A DNA stretch of 64,000 bases, from the NCBI RefSeq assembly GCF_026229185.1, contig NZ_JAGGJA010000011.1, positions 91,309 through 155,308 of the forward strand, given 5' to 3'. Numbering within the stretch: position 1 is the first letter of the stretch; the number at the start of each line of letters is the position of its first letter. Below the pieces are notes generated by a model. The model was not told where the DNA came from. It did no database searches and saw only the letters and a list, made by a program, of their open reading frames with translations. The stretch is from Fodinibius salsisoli. GTDB lineage: Bacteria; Bacteroidota; Rhodothermia; Balneolales; Balneolaceae. The translations under genes were made by a program, and so were the position numbers. This document shows, one piece after another, positions 44,188 through 53,561 of this stretch.

Positions 44188-45414
44188 ATGACTTTTGTAA
44201 AAAAACTGTTTTCAGTTATTCTTGCCACCACGATCGCTGTGGGATGTACATCTTCTGAAAAAGAAGCTGCAGAAGCGGGTCAGGCAGCCTCCACAGGTTC
44301 TGAGTTGGCGCAAAAGTTTATCATTGTAGATGGACATGTAGATCTTCCGTACCGCTTGAAAAGTCATTGGGAAGATGTTTCCCAACGGACTGACGAGGGT
44401 GATTTCGACTATGAGCGGGCCAAAAAAGGCGGGCTCGATGCCCCTTTTATGTCTATTTATATTCCTGCCCGATATCAAGAGACCGGCGGTGCAAAAGCCG
44501 TAGCAGATAGCCTGATTGATCTCGTTAATGGACTCGCTGAGGATCATCCGGAAAAATTTGCTATAGCAACCTCTCCGCAAGATATCAAAGAACAGTTTAA
44601 AAAAGAACTGATATCCCTCCCTATGGGTATGGAAAATGGTGCCCCCATAGGCACCGAACTGTCCAATGTTAAATATTTTTATGATCGTGGAATTCGTTAT
44701 ATCACACTTGCGCATTCCAGGGATAATGAAATCAGTGACTCTTCCTATGATATGTCTGAAGACCGGCACGATGGACTCAGTGACTTTGGCCACAAAGTGG
44801 TGCAAGAGATGAACAACCAAGGTATTATGGTGGATGTCTCTCACATTACAGACGAAGCTTTTTATGACGTCATGGAAACGACCGAAGCTCCGGTTGTAGC
44901 GACCCACTCCTCCTGTCGACACTTCACCCCTGGTTTTGAACGCAATATGAGTGACTCCCTCATTAGCCGTTTAGCGGAAAATGGTGGCGTTATAATGATC
45001 AACTTTGGATCTACATTCCTGGATAGCGCCTCCAGCAACAGTTCAGAGAAAGTACGGGCTGAGATTGAGCAAAAAATTCAGGAAAAAGGCCTGGAGCCCG
45101 GCAGCAAAGAAGCAGAAGCATTCAGCAGTACGTATTTCGAAGAAAATCTCCAGTACAGTTCGGTCCAAAAGGTAGCTGACCATATCGATCATGTGGTTGA
45201 TTTGGTGGGCATCGACCATGTTGGCCTCGGCTCCGACTACGATGGGGTCGGTAATACGCTTCCCGTGGGATTAAAAGATGCTTCCCAATATCCCAACTTG
45301 CTGGATGAACTACTTGACCGAGGATACAGCGAAGAAGACATTCAAAAAATATGCTCGGGCAATATTTTCCGAGTCTGGGAGGAGGTAAACCAGGTTGCTC
45401 AAAGTATGGATTAG
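44188..45414 (+). CDS. M19-family membrane dipeptidase lipoprotein
   Basis: Zinc dipeptidase of the renal dipeptidase type, 408 residues, with a lipoprotein signal ending in AVGC (Cys ~20). Metal ligands lie in IIVDGHVDLPYRL (HxD), MENGAPIG (bridging Glu), VDVSHITDEAFYDVM, VVATHSSCRHF and GLGSDYDGV. Members split dipeptides including those with D-residues. The PLP gene that follows 248 bases later handles D-amino-acid-type substrates, so a link is possible but unproven. Confidence 0.93.
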   Translation: MTFVKKLFSVILATTIAVGCTSSEKEAAEAGQAASTGSELAQKFIIVDGHVDLPYRLKSHWEDVSQRTDEGDFDYERAKKGGLDAPFMSIYIPARYQETGGAKAVADSLIDLVNGLAEDHPEKFAIATSPQDIKEQFKKELISLPMGMENGAPIGTELSNVKYFYDRGIRYITLAHSRDNEISDSSYDMSEDRHDGLSDFGHKVVQEMNNQGIMVDVSHITDEAFYDVMETTEAPVVATHSSCRHFTPGFERNMSDSLISRLAENGGVIMINFGSTFLDSASSNSSEKVRAEIEQKIQEKGLEPGSKEAEAFSSTYFEENLQYSSVQKVADHIDHVVDLVGIDHVGLGSDYDGVGNTLPVGLKDASQYPNLLDELLDRGYSEEDIQKICSGNIFRVWEEVNQVAQSMD

Positions 45415-45662
45415 GCCAGCATAAGCTGAAAAGACGTTCATAACCTGTTTAGAGGCAAAAGGCACACTATTACATTATCCATCGATCCAAAAAACAAGAT
45501 TGATAGTCATAGGAGAAACTCAAATTATTCCGAGGTGCAGCCCACTTGCTAAGTAGACCGCACCAATTGCTCTCTATCCCTAAAGCAGGCATTTAGGGAT
45601 AAGAGTCTCCAATTTTAACCTCCGAAACGCATGTTCACAGTATTTAATAGCATACAAAAATT

Positions 45663-46751
45663 ATGATCCAAATTACCGAGCCTACCCTGCTGCTTAACGA
45701 AGATATCTGCAGGGCCAATATTCAACGCATGGTAGAAAAAGCCCAGCACCATAGCCTGCAGTTTAAACCCCATATGAAAACACATCAATCCGCGGACATT
45801 GGGGAATGGCTGAGAGAAGCCGGGGTGGAAGCCATTACCGTCTCATCAGTCACTATGGCTTCCTTCTTTGCCCAGCAAGGCTGGAGCGATATCACCATTG
45901 CGTTTCCATGTAATCTCCGTGAGGTGGAAGCAATCAATCAGCTTGCTGAAGAAGTTGACCTGACGCTCTTGGTCAACGCTCCGGAGACGGCTCAACGGTT
46001 GCAAAAGGAGCTGGCAAGCCCAGTGTCGGTTTACATAGAGTTAGATACCGGTTCAGAAAGAACGGGCTTACCTACGACCAATATAACGGGCATAGAAAAA
46101 TTAATTGCCATTTTTGAAGATTCCGATGTACTTCAGTGGAAAGGCTTTTATTCACATCCGGGGCATTCCTATAGTGCTCGATCTGTTGAGGATATTCGGC
46201 GAATTCACCAGTCGGTTCTGGACCGAATCAATACCTTGAAGTCTGCCCTCAATATGAATGCTGATGTATATGAAATTTGCATCGGCGATACGCCCTGTTG
46301 CTCCAAAGGCACAGACTTTAGCGGCATTGATGCTATCAGTCCGGGCAACTTCGTGTTCTATGATCTGATGCAGGCGCAAATTGGCAGTTGTGCCTCCTCC
46401 GATATTGCCACAGCCGTAGCCTGCCCTATCGTTGACCGATACCCGGATCGCCGACAGATAGCAATTTATGGCGGGGCTATCCATTTTTCAAAAGAATCGA
46501 TCGAAATGGATGGTATTGCACATTATGGATTAGTGGCAAAACCCGCTGACCAGGGATGGTCAAAACTTGATAAGGGAACGTATCTTGCCGGGCTCTCCCA
46601 AGAGCACGGTATCGTCCAGTGCTCACCGGCGTCCTTTGAGCAATTTCAGATAGGAGATGTTGTAACCGTTTTACCAGTCCACTCCTGTTTGACGGCACAG
46701 CTGTTGGGGGAATACCAGTTACCCAGCGGACAAAAAATATCTCAATTTTAA
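45663..46751 (+). CDS. DSD1-family PLP enzyme (D-threonine aldolase / D-serine dehydratase-like)
   Basis: 362 residues, fold-type III. The PLP lysine is in LQFKPHMKTHQSADIGEWL. A barrel follows (VYIELDTGSERTGLP, GFYSHPGHSY, AISPGNFVFYD). A C-terminal beta domain ends in VLPVHSCLTAQL, where His and Cys match the zinc ligands of eukaryotic-type D-serine dehydratase. It could be a D-threonine aldolase, D-serine dehydratase or 3-hydroxy-D-aspartate aldolase; motifs do not decide. Convergent with the Pel-like operon. Confidence 0.88.
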   Translation: MIQITEPTLLLNEDICRANIQRMVEKAQHHSLQFKPHMKTHQSADIGEWLREAGVEAITVSSVTMASFFAQQGWSDITIAFPCNLREVEAINQLAEEVDLTLLVNAPETAQRLQKELASPVSVYIELDTGSERTGLPTTNITGIEKLIAIFEDSDVLQWKGFYSHPGHSYSARSVEDIRRIHQSVLDRINTLKSALNMNADVYEICIGDTPCCSKGTDFSGIDAISPGNFVFYDLMQAQIGSCASSDIATAVACPIVDRYPDRRQIAIYGGAIHFSKESIEMDGIAHYGLVAKPADQGWSKLDKGTYLAGLSQEHGIVQCSPASFEQFQIGDVVTVLPVHSCLTAQLLGEYQLPSGQKISQF

Positions 46752-46757
46752 CCAAAA

Positions 46758-49700
46758 TTAATCAGCAGACAACGATTTGGGTAAAGTATAGGATATTCCT
46801 AACCCTATCTTGTTGTATCTATAGACACTGCTGGTGGAAAGGTCTCCCTGTAGCGATAACTCCCAGAATTTGTTGATGCGAGCTGATAAATGAGCGGAAC
46901 CTGAGAAAAAGGCTCCATCACGGCTGCCATGCTTTAAGGCTAATTCAATTCCCGCCGAAAAATCCGGATTATAAAGCGCATCTTTATAGCTATAGTCTAT
47001 CCCTACTCCTTTCACAAATAACTGATCGGGCGTATAGTACGGTACCCCAGACAGGTAACTGGTAGTAGCATCAGAAAATGATACATCAATCAAAGGTCTA
47101 AGCTTACTATAGTTTGTTGAAAAGGGAAGGTTTAAATAAAAACGCGACAGTCCTTCGTATCTGAATACATGATCGCTATACCAGTTGGCTGTAAGTGACA
47201 AACCAGTCTGTAGCCATTTACTCCGGAACCAGTAATCTTCTCTGTAAAGAGAAAGCGTGAGTTTATTGATATTTTGTTGGATGCCGGAATTGGTAAACAC
47301 AGGCTCAAACTGTAACTGGGTGGAAGTGTAGGAAGAATCTCCCGTAAACCAGAAACCCGCTTCGATATCAGGCCGTAGCTGTTGTTCATCAGCATATATC
47401 CCTCCTGCCAACATCGACTGCATAGTCTGCTGCCGGTAGCTACGCTGGTACTGATAGCGTAAATGATAGAGCTCATTGATGTTGTTCGTCCCTAAAATGT
47501 CGGAGGACACAATTTTATCATCCAGGGAAAGCCGATGCGTTGTTTTAGGTCGCTTTCCCCATTCTGTGAACAAACCCAGAGTGGCAACCTCATTATTAAA
47601 ATTATCGCTGGCGATTGAAGCCGTGCCCCCCACTTTTACACCTTCATTAGTTCGATAAGTGGTTTCCAAATCGGTTGCCAAACTGTCCGAAAAGAAATTG
47701 GGGTAAGTTTTATAAAACTGCTTCTTTTGTCCATAGTCCATATACCCAATTTCCGTATGAACCAGCTTCTCTGTTTGCTCAGGCGTCTGCCCATCTTTAA
47801 AGAGTGGGTAGAGCCTGCTAAAACCTTGGTCGCGGAAGTTCTCATATACCAATTGCTGCCCCACATATACCCGTAATGAATCATTTTCAGGCTCTTTCTT
47901 CAAATACTTATCACCCTTTGTTATAAAGTCATAATAGCGCTGTTGCTGCAGCAGCCAGTTAAGTTCGGTGACTCGCGGTATCTCATCCGACTTCCGGGCC
48001 CAGAGGATAGCACGAGTCAATTCCCCGTTATCGGCATACATATAAGCAATATCGTCAGCCAATGGCTTCAACTGATCCTCAGCTGCCTCCGGAAATGTCT
48101 GTAGCCACCCGAGCGTTTCCCGGTAATTGATATAGGCCATCGACTGCCCCAAGGCATAATTGTATAACGTATCTGACCTTGGATTCAGGTCAATGAGCTG
48201 CTGTAAATACTTTTTTTGCTCGGGCCACTGCTCCGTTGATTGGTTGAGGAAGACCATCTTTTCCAAGAGTACATTATTATCTGGATCTAAGGCTAAAGCC
48301 CGTTTTGTCCATTGCTGTTGAAATTCTTCACTTGGAAGGCCATATCGATCTACCATCATATCCTTAAGCATAAGAACAGACTTTTTGGGATACTTTGCCC
48401 AAAGTGATTCCAGGAATGTAAATGCCCGTTGGGATTGCCCTTCCCAACCATAGTAGGTTAACAGCCTTTGAATGTCTTCAGTGTTCCACTGTGGCTGATC
48501 CAACAATCGTTGCTCCAGAATGCCGATGGCCATATCCACCCGCTCAAATTCAACAGCTAAGTCGATGACTTGTTCTTGCAATTTTGTAGAAGCGGGATTT
48601 CTTTTCAGAGCAGCTGTTGCATCCTGAAAACGCGTATCACGCCATTCCCCACTGTTGGCCTCCTGCGATAATTCTTCTACCCCGTGGGTATAATTGCGAT
48701 AGTCTTTAAGAGCTTGCGTTATCTGGGCAGAATCAGCTTGTTGCTGTAGGTTGGGCACCGATAAAGAATCGGCCACAGATGTAAATTGATATAATTTCCC
48801 ATTCCATAAAGGACTGCTCGCAAATTCAACACCTGATGCTACCAGTGACCGCATAAAAGAAGCCTCATGCTCTTGTGCCACATAGGCAAACCAAAACTTT
48901 TGCTCATTTTTTTCTAAGCCCGGTTGCGTGGAGTATGTAAGTACCTGGAGCGTGGAATCGCTAAAGGTGTACTGACTCTCAGTAGCAAGCCACCTCTTAA
49001 CAATGGGCACGGAATTTAAAGCCGTTTCATATCGTATATGAGGATAATGATCCTTCGTTTCCACAAGGCGTTCTCTAAACACTTCATATAAACCATAGTC
49101 ATGCTCATCATTGCTATGCCAGCCCAGTCCCAATGGATTACGACTTCGAAACTGATCTTCATCTCGTTGTTCTACCTGGAATACATCATCCGGGTGAAGA
49201 AAATGGGTCCAGATGCCGGTGTATAAATAGAGACTATGTTGATCGAAGTTAGAAACATCATTATTTACAAATCCACTGGTAATCCGGGGATAGTCAAATA
49301 ACGAAGGGGCCAGTGGGTCCCATCCAAACTCGCGGTCTTCACCTTCTTCTACATCTCCAATATAGAGCGAACTCATATACTTAATCTGGGGCATGGTCTT
49401 CGTTAAAGCAAACAATCCTATAGAATCGATATGATTGGTAGGTGGAACATAGGTGCGTGGAAATTTGCCAAGATTATCAATTTTCCAGCGCTTCTTAGCA
49501 GCCTGCAGAGCCGTTTGCATATACTGTTGGTTACGCCAGTCTTTGAGCCACAATGAGAAGTGGTTATAGCCGTGAAAACCCAGTTCATGTCGGCTGTCAC
49601 GAACATCGCGGGCTAGCCATTCACTGGTATTAATAGGTTCATTATCAATCCAGGTTGTACTGGACTCCCATTCCTCAAAATCAAAGGGCGGCACAACAAC

Positions 49701-50651
49701 GGCATTATAATTAAAGGCCAGCATGGCGGTATAGCTTATTTCAAATTCATCAGCCAACGTCTGCATTTCTGGCCACCATACATTTTTCACAAAATCAGCA
49801 TGTGTTATTCCATACTCCTCATCAATGGGGGGCATTTGAGTATCGTATAGCGGGGCAGGAAAGTCATCCAAAAAGATACTACTTACATTAGCTATGCGGT
49901 ACGGGATGCCTTCCAGGGCTTTGAGAGTTGTAGAGAATAATAAGCCTCGGTACCCTTTTTCAATGACATGCTGGGTATTAAAAAACACGCTGCTGCCCTG
50001 GCCAATTTCCCGTTCTAAGATTGCTGGATAGGTCGAATCGTTTGAAGCTGTGGCGATGACATTTTTTTGCGATATAAACTGATTGGAAGCAAAACCATTA
50101 TGCAAAAAAGTTCCGGATGGATTAAATACCGCATTTTTATACTCCGGAAAAATATTGGCATGAAATTTATATCCCTCAGCCGTGGTATCAAGGGTATCAT
50201 TTGAATCCTTTTTGAGCCCCATCATATAGGCAAACCGATGGTCATAAAGAGGCGTCATAATAGCCAACTGATTCCCCGCTGCGATAAACTCAACAAGATC
50301 CTCAACCTCTTGGTCACTGAACTGCTCCACCTGGTCTGTGGTCAAATAAATAATTTGAACAGTCGATGGAATCTTTACCCCCTTTTGTGGAAGAGTTAAA
50401 TCGTGCGAAACATAGGGTATGCTCGCATAGTTGAGTGTATGGGTTACCTGACTACTAATTTGGTTTGATGTACTATCTCCCGGATGCTTTATGAGTAAAG
50501 CAAGTGGATCTGGTTTCTCATCATTTTGCCGCTCATAGGTCTGCTGAGATGAGCAGCCCCATGAACATCCATAAACAAGAAAAACCAAAAGTAGGTATAG
50601 GCAAATGGAGTAAGAGTTATTACTCATAAAAGAGGTTTTTCCTGTCTTCAC
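46758..50651 (-). CDS. PelA/PelB-like fusion: lipoprotein with deacetylase domain, TPR superhelix and outer-membrane beta-barrel
   Basis: 1297 residues. A lipoprotein signal ends in LVYGC (Cys 29). Residues ~45-250 look like a Rossmann/glutaminase-like part (IYLTTDQVEQFSDQEVEDLV). Residues ~250-560 resemble a DUF2194/PelA-type polysaccharide deacetylase: SSIFLDDFPAPLYD (Asp262, Asp263), ELGFHGYNHFS (His360, His364) and a later THFLHPDDVF. Residues ~680-1000 are TPR-like. From ~1005 a series of aromatic-ended beta strands (YHLRYQYQRSYRQQ, WLQTGLSLTANWYSD, KFWELSLQGDLS) suggests a barrel pore. In P. aeruginosa these jobs are split between PelA and PelB. An alternative start is at 50627. Last gene of the operon; overlaps the upstream stop. 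Confidence 0.78.
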   Translation of the reverse strand: MKTGKTSFMSNNSYSICLYLLLVFLVYGCSWGCSSQQTYERQNDEKPDPLALLIKHPGDSTSNQISSQVTHTLNYASIPYVSHDLTLPQKGVKIPSTVQIIYLTTDQVEQFSDQEVEDLVEFIAAGNQLAIMTPLYDHRFAYMMGLKKDSNDTLDTTAEGYKFHANIFPEYKNAVFNPSGTFLHNGFASNQFISQKNVIATASNDSTYPAILEREIGQGSSVFFNTQHVIEKGYRGLLFSTTLKALEGIPYRIANVSSIFLDDFPAPLYDTQMPPIDEEYGITHADFVKNVWWPEMQTLADEFEISYTAMLAFNYNAVVVPPFDFEEWESSTTWIDNEPINTSEWLARDVRDSRHELGFHGYNHFSLWLKDWRNQQYMQTALQAAKKRWKIDNLGKFPRTYVPPTNHIDSIGLFALTKTMPQIKYMSSLYIGDVEEGEDREFGWDPLAPSLFDYPRITSGFVNNDVSNFDQHSLYLYTGIWTHFLHPDDVFQVEQRDEDQFRSRNPLGLGWHSNDEHDYGLYEVFRERLVETKDHYPHIRYETALNSVPIVKRWLATESQYTFSDSTLQVLTYSTQPGLEKNEQKFWFAYVAQEHEASFMRSLVASGVEFASSPLWNGKLYQFTSVADSLSVPNLQQQADSAQITQALKDYRNYTHGVEELSQEANSGEWRDTRFQDATAALKRNPASTKLQEQVIDLAVEFERVDMAIGILEQRLLDQPQWNTEDIQRLLTYYGWEGQSQRAFTFLESLWAKYPKKSVLMLKDMMVDRYGLPSEEFQQQWTKRALALDPDNNVLLEKMVFLNQSTEQWPEQKKYLQQLIDLNPRSDTLYNYALGQSMAYINYRETLGWLQTFPEAAEDQLKPLADDIAYMYADNGELTRAILWARKSDEIPRVTELNWLLQQQRYYDFITKGDKYLKKEPENDSLRVYVGQQLVYENFRDQGFSRLYPLFKDGQTPEQTEKLVHTEIGYMDYGQKKQFYKTYPNFFSDSLATDLETTYRTNEGVKVGGTASIASDNFNNEVATLGLFTEWGKRPKTTHRLSLDDKIVSSDILGTNNINELYHLRYQYQRSYRQQTMQSMLAGGIYADEQQLRPDIEAGFWFTGDSSYTSTQLQFEPVFTNSGIQQNINKLTLSLYREDYWFRSKWLQTGLSLTANWYSDHVFRYEGLSRFYLNLPFSTNYSKLRPLIDVSFSDATTSYLSGVPYYTPDQLFVKGVGIDYSYKDALYNPDFSAGIELALKHGSRDGAFFSGSAHLSARINKFWELSLQGDLSTSSVYRYNKIGLGISYTLPKSLSAD

Positions 50652-52686
50652 TAGGGTAAATATTATAAAGTACGTCTTCTATATTCGATTCATTTTGTCT
50701 GTTGATGATTTCATAAACGGTGGTAGTTGAATCAGAATAAAAAACTTCTACCTGCCTGCCTGGCAATTGCTTATATTTGGCCAGCCATTCCTCTACATCC
50801 CGCATGACAGAGGGCGAATCATATAAGATACCCTGCTGTATAGAATTATAAGGCGGCTTTTCTGTTAATACAAAGATAGAGGCAGGCGGTACTTCCTCGA
50901 TGGTTCGTTCAATTTCAGGAAGCTGGAGCTGCTGTCGGTAAAGAGAATCAATAGCGCTGTACTCATTCAGGAAAAACTCATATTCCATAAAGTAATCCCG
51001 GTTTTTAGCCAATATCCGTTGAATCTTAGGACCTACCGTGGCATATGAATAAGGTAGGCGTGTATTTATAATTTGATAATACGCTTTAAGAAAGCCATCC
51101 GGAACAGTATTTGGATTTGATCGGCTAATTTTGACTCCCTTTTGCATAAAAATTAAGTACCCCATGGTTGAAAATAACAGTATCCATGAGCAAATGAGTA
51201 AGCCTTGTTTACTGACATTAAAAACCATATCAACCATCTCCAATACCGCAGCTACAAGGATACCGGCAAACATAGCTATCATAACGGCATAAAAAGCGTT
51301 GAGCTGATCAATATCGAGCCAAATAATATTGCTAATATCCACAAAAGAAGTATACGGTAATGAAAGCACTAAAAAGGTAATTAAAAAGGTAACCTCATCG
51401 TGAAACTTTTTCTTATCTATCATCGCACTGATCAAATAAAATATACACAAGCCACCTGCAATAATCATGTAAACAGAACTCAATTCATCCAGTGGCAGAA
51501 CTAAAAATGGATAGTAACTGTAGGCCTGAATACTATATAGCTGGCTCAGTAAAAATGTTGGCACCCTTACATCATAGACATAACAAGCGAGCAGGTAAGG
51601 AGTTATCACTACCACCGTCATCGTAAGCAAATAACTTGTTACCCGATATAAGGATTGTAAATACCTGCGACGGGGCAAGCTGGCTAACCCCAATAACATG
51701 AGCGGCAGTAAAATAACGAAGGCGACAAATAAATTGACCATGGCTGTAGCTACAAAACCTGATAACACATAAAACCAGGGGCTTTTAAATGCACTCCGTA
51801 TATTCCGGACGAAGATAGTCATAGTCGGAAACGCAAAACAGAGAGCCAGATCCAGGCTACTTGCTTCTATCTGCTGGTCCAGTGAAACAGGCATTAAAAG
51901 CATCGGTGCCAGGGCATAAATGGCCATCCCAAAAATGGGTGCCAATGGATACCTGTTCTTGATCATGTCTTTCGTACTCCAGTATATAATAATACAAAGG
52001 AAAAAACTGGATAGTGCTCCCAATATATGCAGAATAAGTTCCGGGCTTACCTGGGTAAGCATGCTAAATACACTCACCAAAGAGTGCATGCCCCCCGGAT
52101 CGGGGGAGCCGCTGAAATAATCCTGCAGCCGAATGTTTTTTATGCGATTTAAATGAATAAACCATCCCCTGCTAAAGGGGGCTGCATGCTCAAGAGCTGG
52201 AATACTACGGATGATTCCACCCGATATTGCAATGCCCACAATGGCCGACACTCTGGTGGTCCTTTTCCAATCCCACTCTTTTTTTATGGTAAACTTTGTT
52301 TTTAGCCAGTTCCATATTGCACGCCCCTCCTCTTCAATAACCTGTAAGTGGCTAACAATTGTGCGAAGCTCCCACTGTTTAAGATATTGTAGGACATTCG
52401 ATTCATCACTCCTCAAATAATTTATAATTACAGGGATAAGGGTTAACGTAAGCATCATGCCAATAAAATCGTACAGATGCAAAACGGACAAAACGAATAC
52501 TGCAAAGATGATTACCCCTCCCAGCCCTATCCAGGAATAAATCAGCTTTTCAATGATGGGCAACTCTCTGATATGAGATAAAAACAACGGAGCAATAAAT
52601 CCAAACAGAAGTATAAAACAGAGGGTTACACGAACGGCCGCGAAGAGGGCTTCAATCCAGTATGGGAAGTCAACAAAAATTTGCAC
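50620..52686 (-). CDS. Large polytopic membrane protein of the Pel-like operon
   Basis: 688 residues with roughly 13-15 membrane helices and a ~130-residue soluble C-terminal end (YEFFLNEYSAIDSLYRQQ to IYPSEDRKNLFYE). Early loops contain FSRGWFIHLNRIKNIRLQDY and SGSPDPGGMHSLVSV, an arrangement reminiscent of GT-C glycosyltransferase or O-antigen-processing membrane proteins, but I cannot assign a family. It has no TPRs, so it is not a simple PelE. It overlaps the PelA/PelB-like gene and follows the GH114-like gene by 17 bases, so it should act on the same polysaccharide. Confidence 0.7.
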   Translation of the reverse strand: MQIFVDFPYWIEALFAAVRVTLCFILLFGFIAPLFLSHIRELPIIEKLIYSWIGLGGVIIFAVFVLSVLHLYDFIGMMLTLTLIPVIINYLRSDESNVLQYLKQWELRTIVSHLQVIEEEGRAIWNWLKTKFTIKKEWDWKRTTRVSAIVGIAISGGIIRSIPALEHAAPFSRGWFIHLNRIKNIRLQDYFSGSPDPGGMHSLVSVFSMLTQVSPELILHILGALSSFFLCIIIYWSTKDMIKNRYPLAPIFGMAIYALAPMLLMPVSLDQQIEASSLDLALCFAFPTMTIFVRNIRSAFKSPWFYVLSGFVATAMVNLFVAFVILLPLMLLGLASLPRRRYLQSLYRVTSYLLTMTVVVITPYLLACYVYDVRVPTFLLSQLYSIQAYSYYPFLVLPLDELSSVYMIIAGGLCIFYLISAMIDKKKFHDEVTFLITFLVLSLPYTSFVDISNIIWLDIDQLNAFYAVMIAMFAGILVAAVLEMVDMVFNVSKQGLLICSWILLFSTMGYLIFMQKGVKISRSNPNTVPDGFLKAYYQIINTRLPYSYATVGPKIQRILAKNRDYFMEYEFFLNEYSAIDSLYRQQLQLPEIERTIEEVPPASIFVLTEKPPYNSIQQGILYDSPSVMRDVEEWLAKYKQLPGRQVEVFYSDSTTTVYEIINRQNESNIEDVLYNIYPSEDRKNLFYE

Positions 52687-52703
52687 TATCCGATATATTT
52701 TAC

Positions 52704-53561
52704 CTAATTCGTGTTAAATACAGAGCCGCTGGAGATACTTTTACTGATATCATTCAACCCAATAGTATTAATAAAATATGGGTACGGAAGGGTATCCAGC
52801 CTACTTTTTGCCAACTCTTTTAGTGATGTTTCTTCAGCAAAATCTACGAGCAGAAAAGGTTTCTGTATTGCCTTAGTATGCTGCTCAATTTGCTGCACCT
52901 TCTCATGATATTGTTGCTTTTCTTTTAGATTATAGGTCCGATTTTTAAAATCATACGAGGTAGCCACGTCTTCTATTAATACGGCATCGATAAACTCTTT
53001 TGTTTTGTCGAGTAAGAACAGACCCGCATTCTGGATGATTATTGCATCCGGGTAGTTTGCATGGATTTGGCTAATAATATCCACCATTTGGGGCTGCAGA
53101 TGAGCACGGTCGGTATAGGGAGCTACATCATCCACAGTATCCAAAAATAACCCGTCGAACCCTTTGCTCATGATGTTAGGCACTACTTTATCCAGCAAGA
53201 TAGACCGCGTGGTTGAATCTGCCAAGTTCAGATAAGGACTGTCCCAGTTTTCATTGACACCCAAAAATCCCCGCTCTTCCAGCAAGGGATAATACCATCG
53301 GTTGCGGTCTACTTCACCCAGTGTTATATAAGCGATTAATTGGTTTTTAGGGTTGTTTAAAGAATCTGTTTCTGCTTTGGAGTACTGGTCGGGCTCAACG
53401 ATTAATAAGTTATATTTTGCAGAAGCTTCTTCCAGATTTGCTATTCGTTCATAGCTGACTGCAAAGGGTTCCCATTTTTCCTTTTTCACCTGTCCCGAAC
53501 CCGTGCAATGGACCACACTAACGAATACAATAAACAACAAGAGTATCTGTAAGCTATTCAT
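52704..53561 (-). CDS. GH114/PelA-hydrolase-like (TM1410-type) lipoprotein
   Basis: 285 residues with a lipoprotein signal ending in VVHC. The barrel motifs of the endo-alpha-1,4-polygalactosaminidase family are visible: LIVEPDQYS, LIAYITLGEVDRNRWYYP, GFDGLFLDTVDDVAPY (catalytic Asp candidate), IIIQNAGLFL and DAVLIEDVAT (second acid candidate). This matches the N-terminal hydrolase part of PelA, here as a separate protein. It likely trims or releases a galactosaminogalactan-type polymer. It overlaps the HD-GYP gene by 8 bases. Confidence 0.87.
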   Translation of the reverse strand: MNSLQILLLFIVFVSVVHCTGSGQVKKEKWEPFAVSYERIANLEEASAKYNLLIVEPDQYSKAETDSLNNPKNQLIAYITLGEVDRNRWYYPLLEERGFLGVNENWDSPYLNLADSTTRSILLDKVVPNIMSKGFDGLFLDTVDDVAPYTDRAHLQPQMVDIISQIHANYPDAIIIQNAGLFLLDKTKEFIDAVLIEDVATSYDFKNRTYNLKEKQQYHEKVQQIEQHTKAIQKPFLLVDFAEETSLKELAKSRLDTLPYPYFINTIGLNDISKSISSGSVFNTN

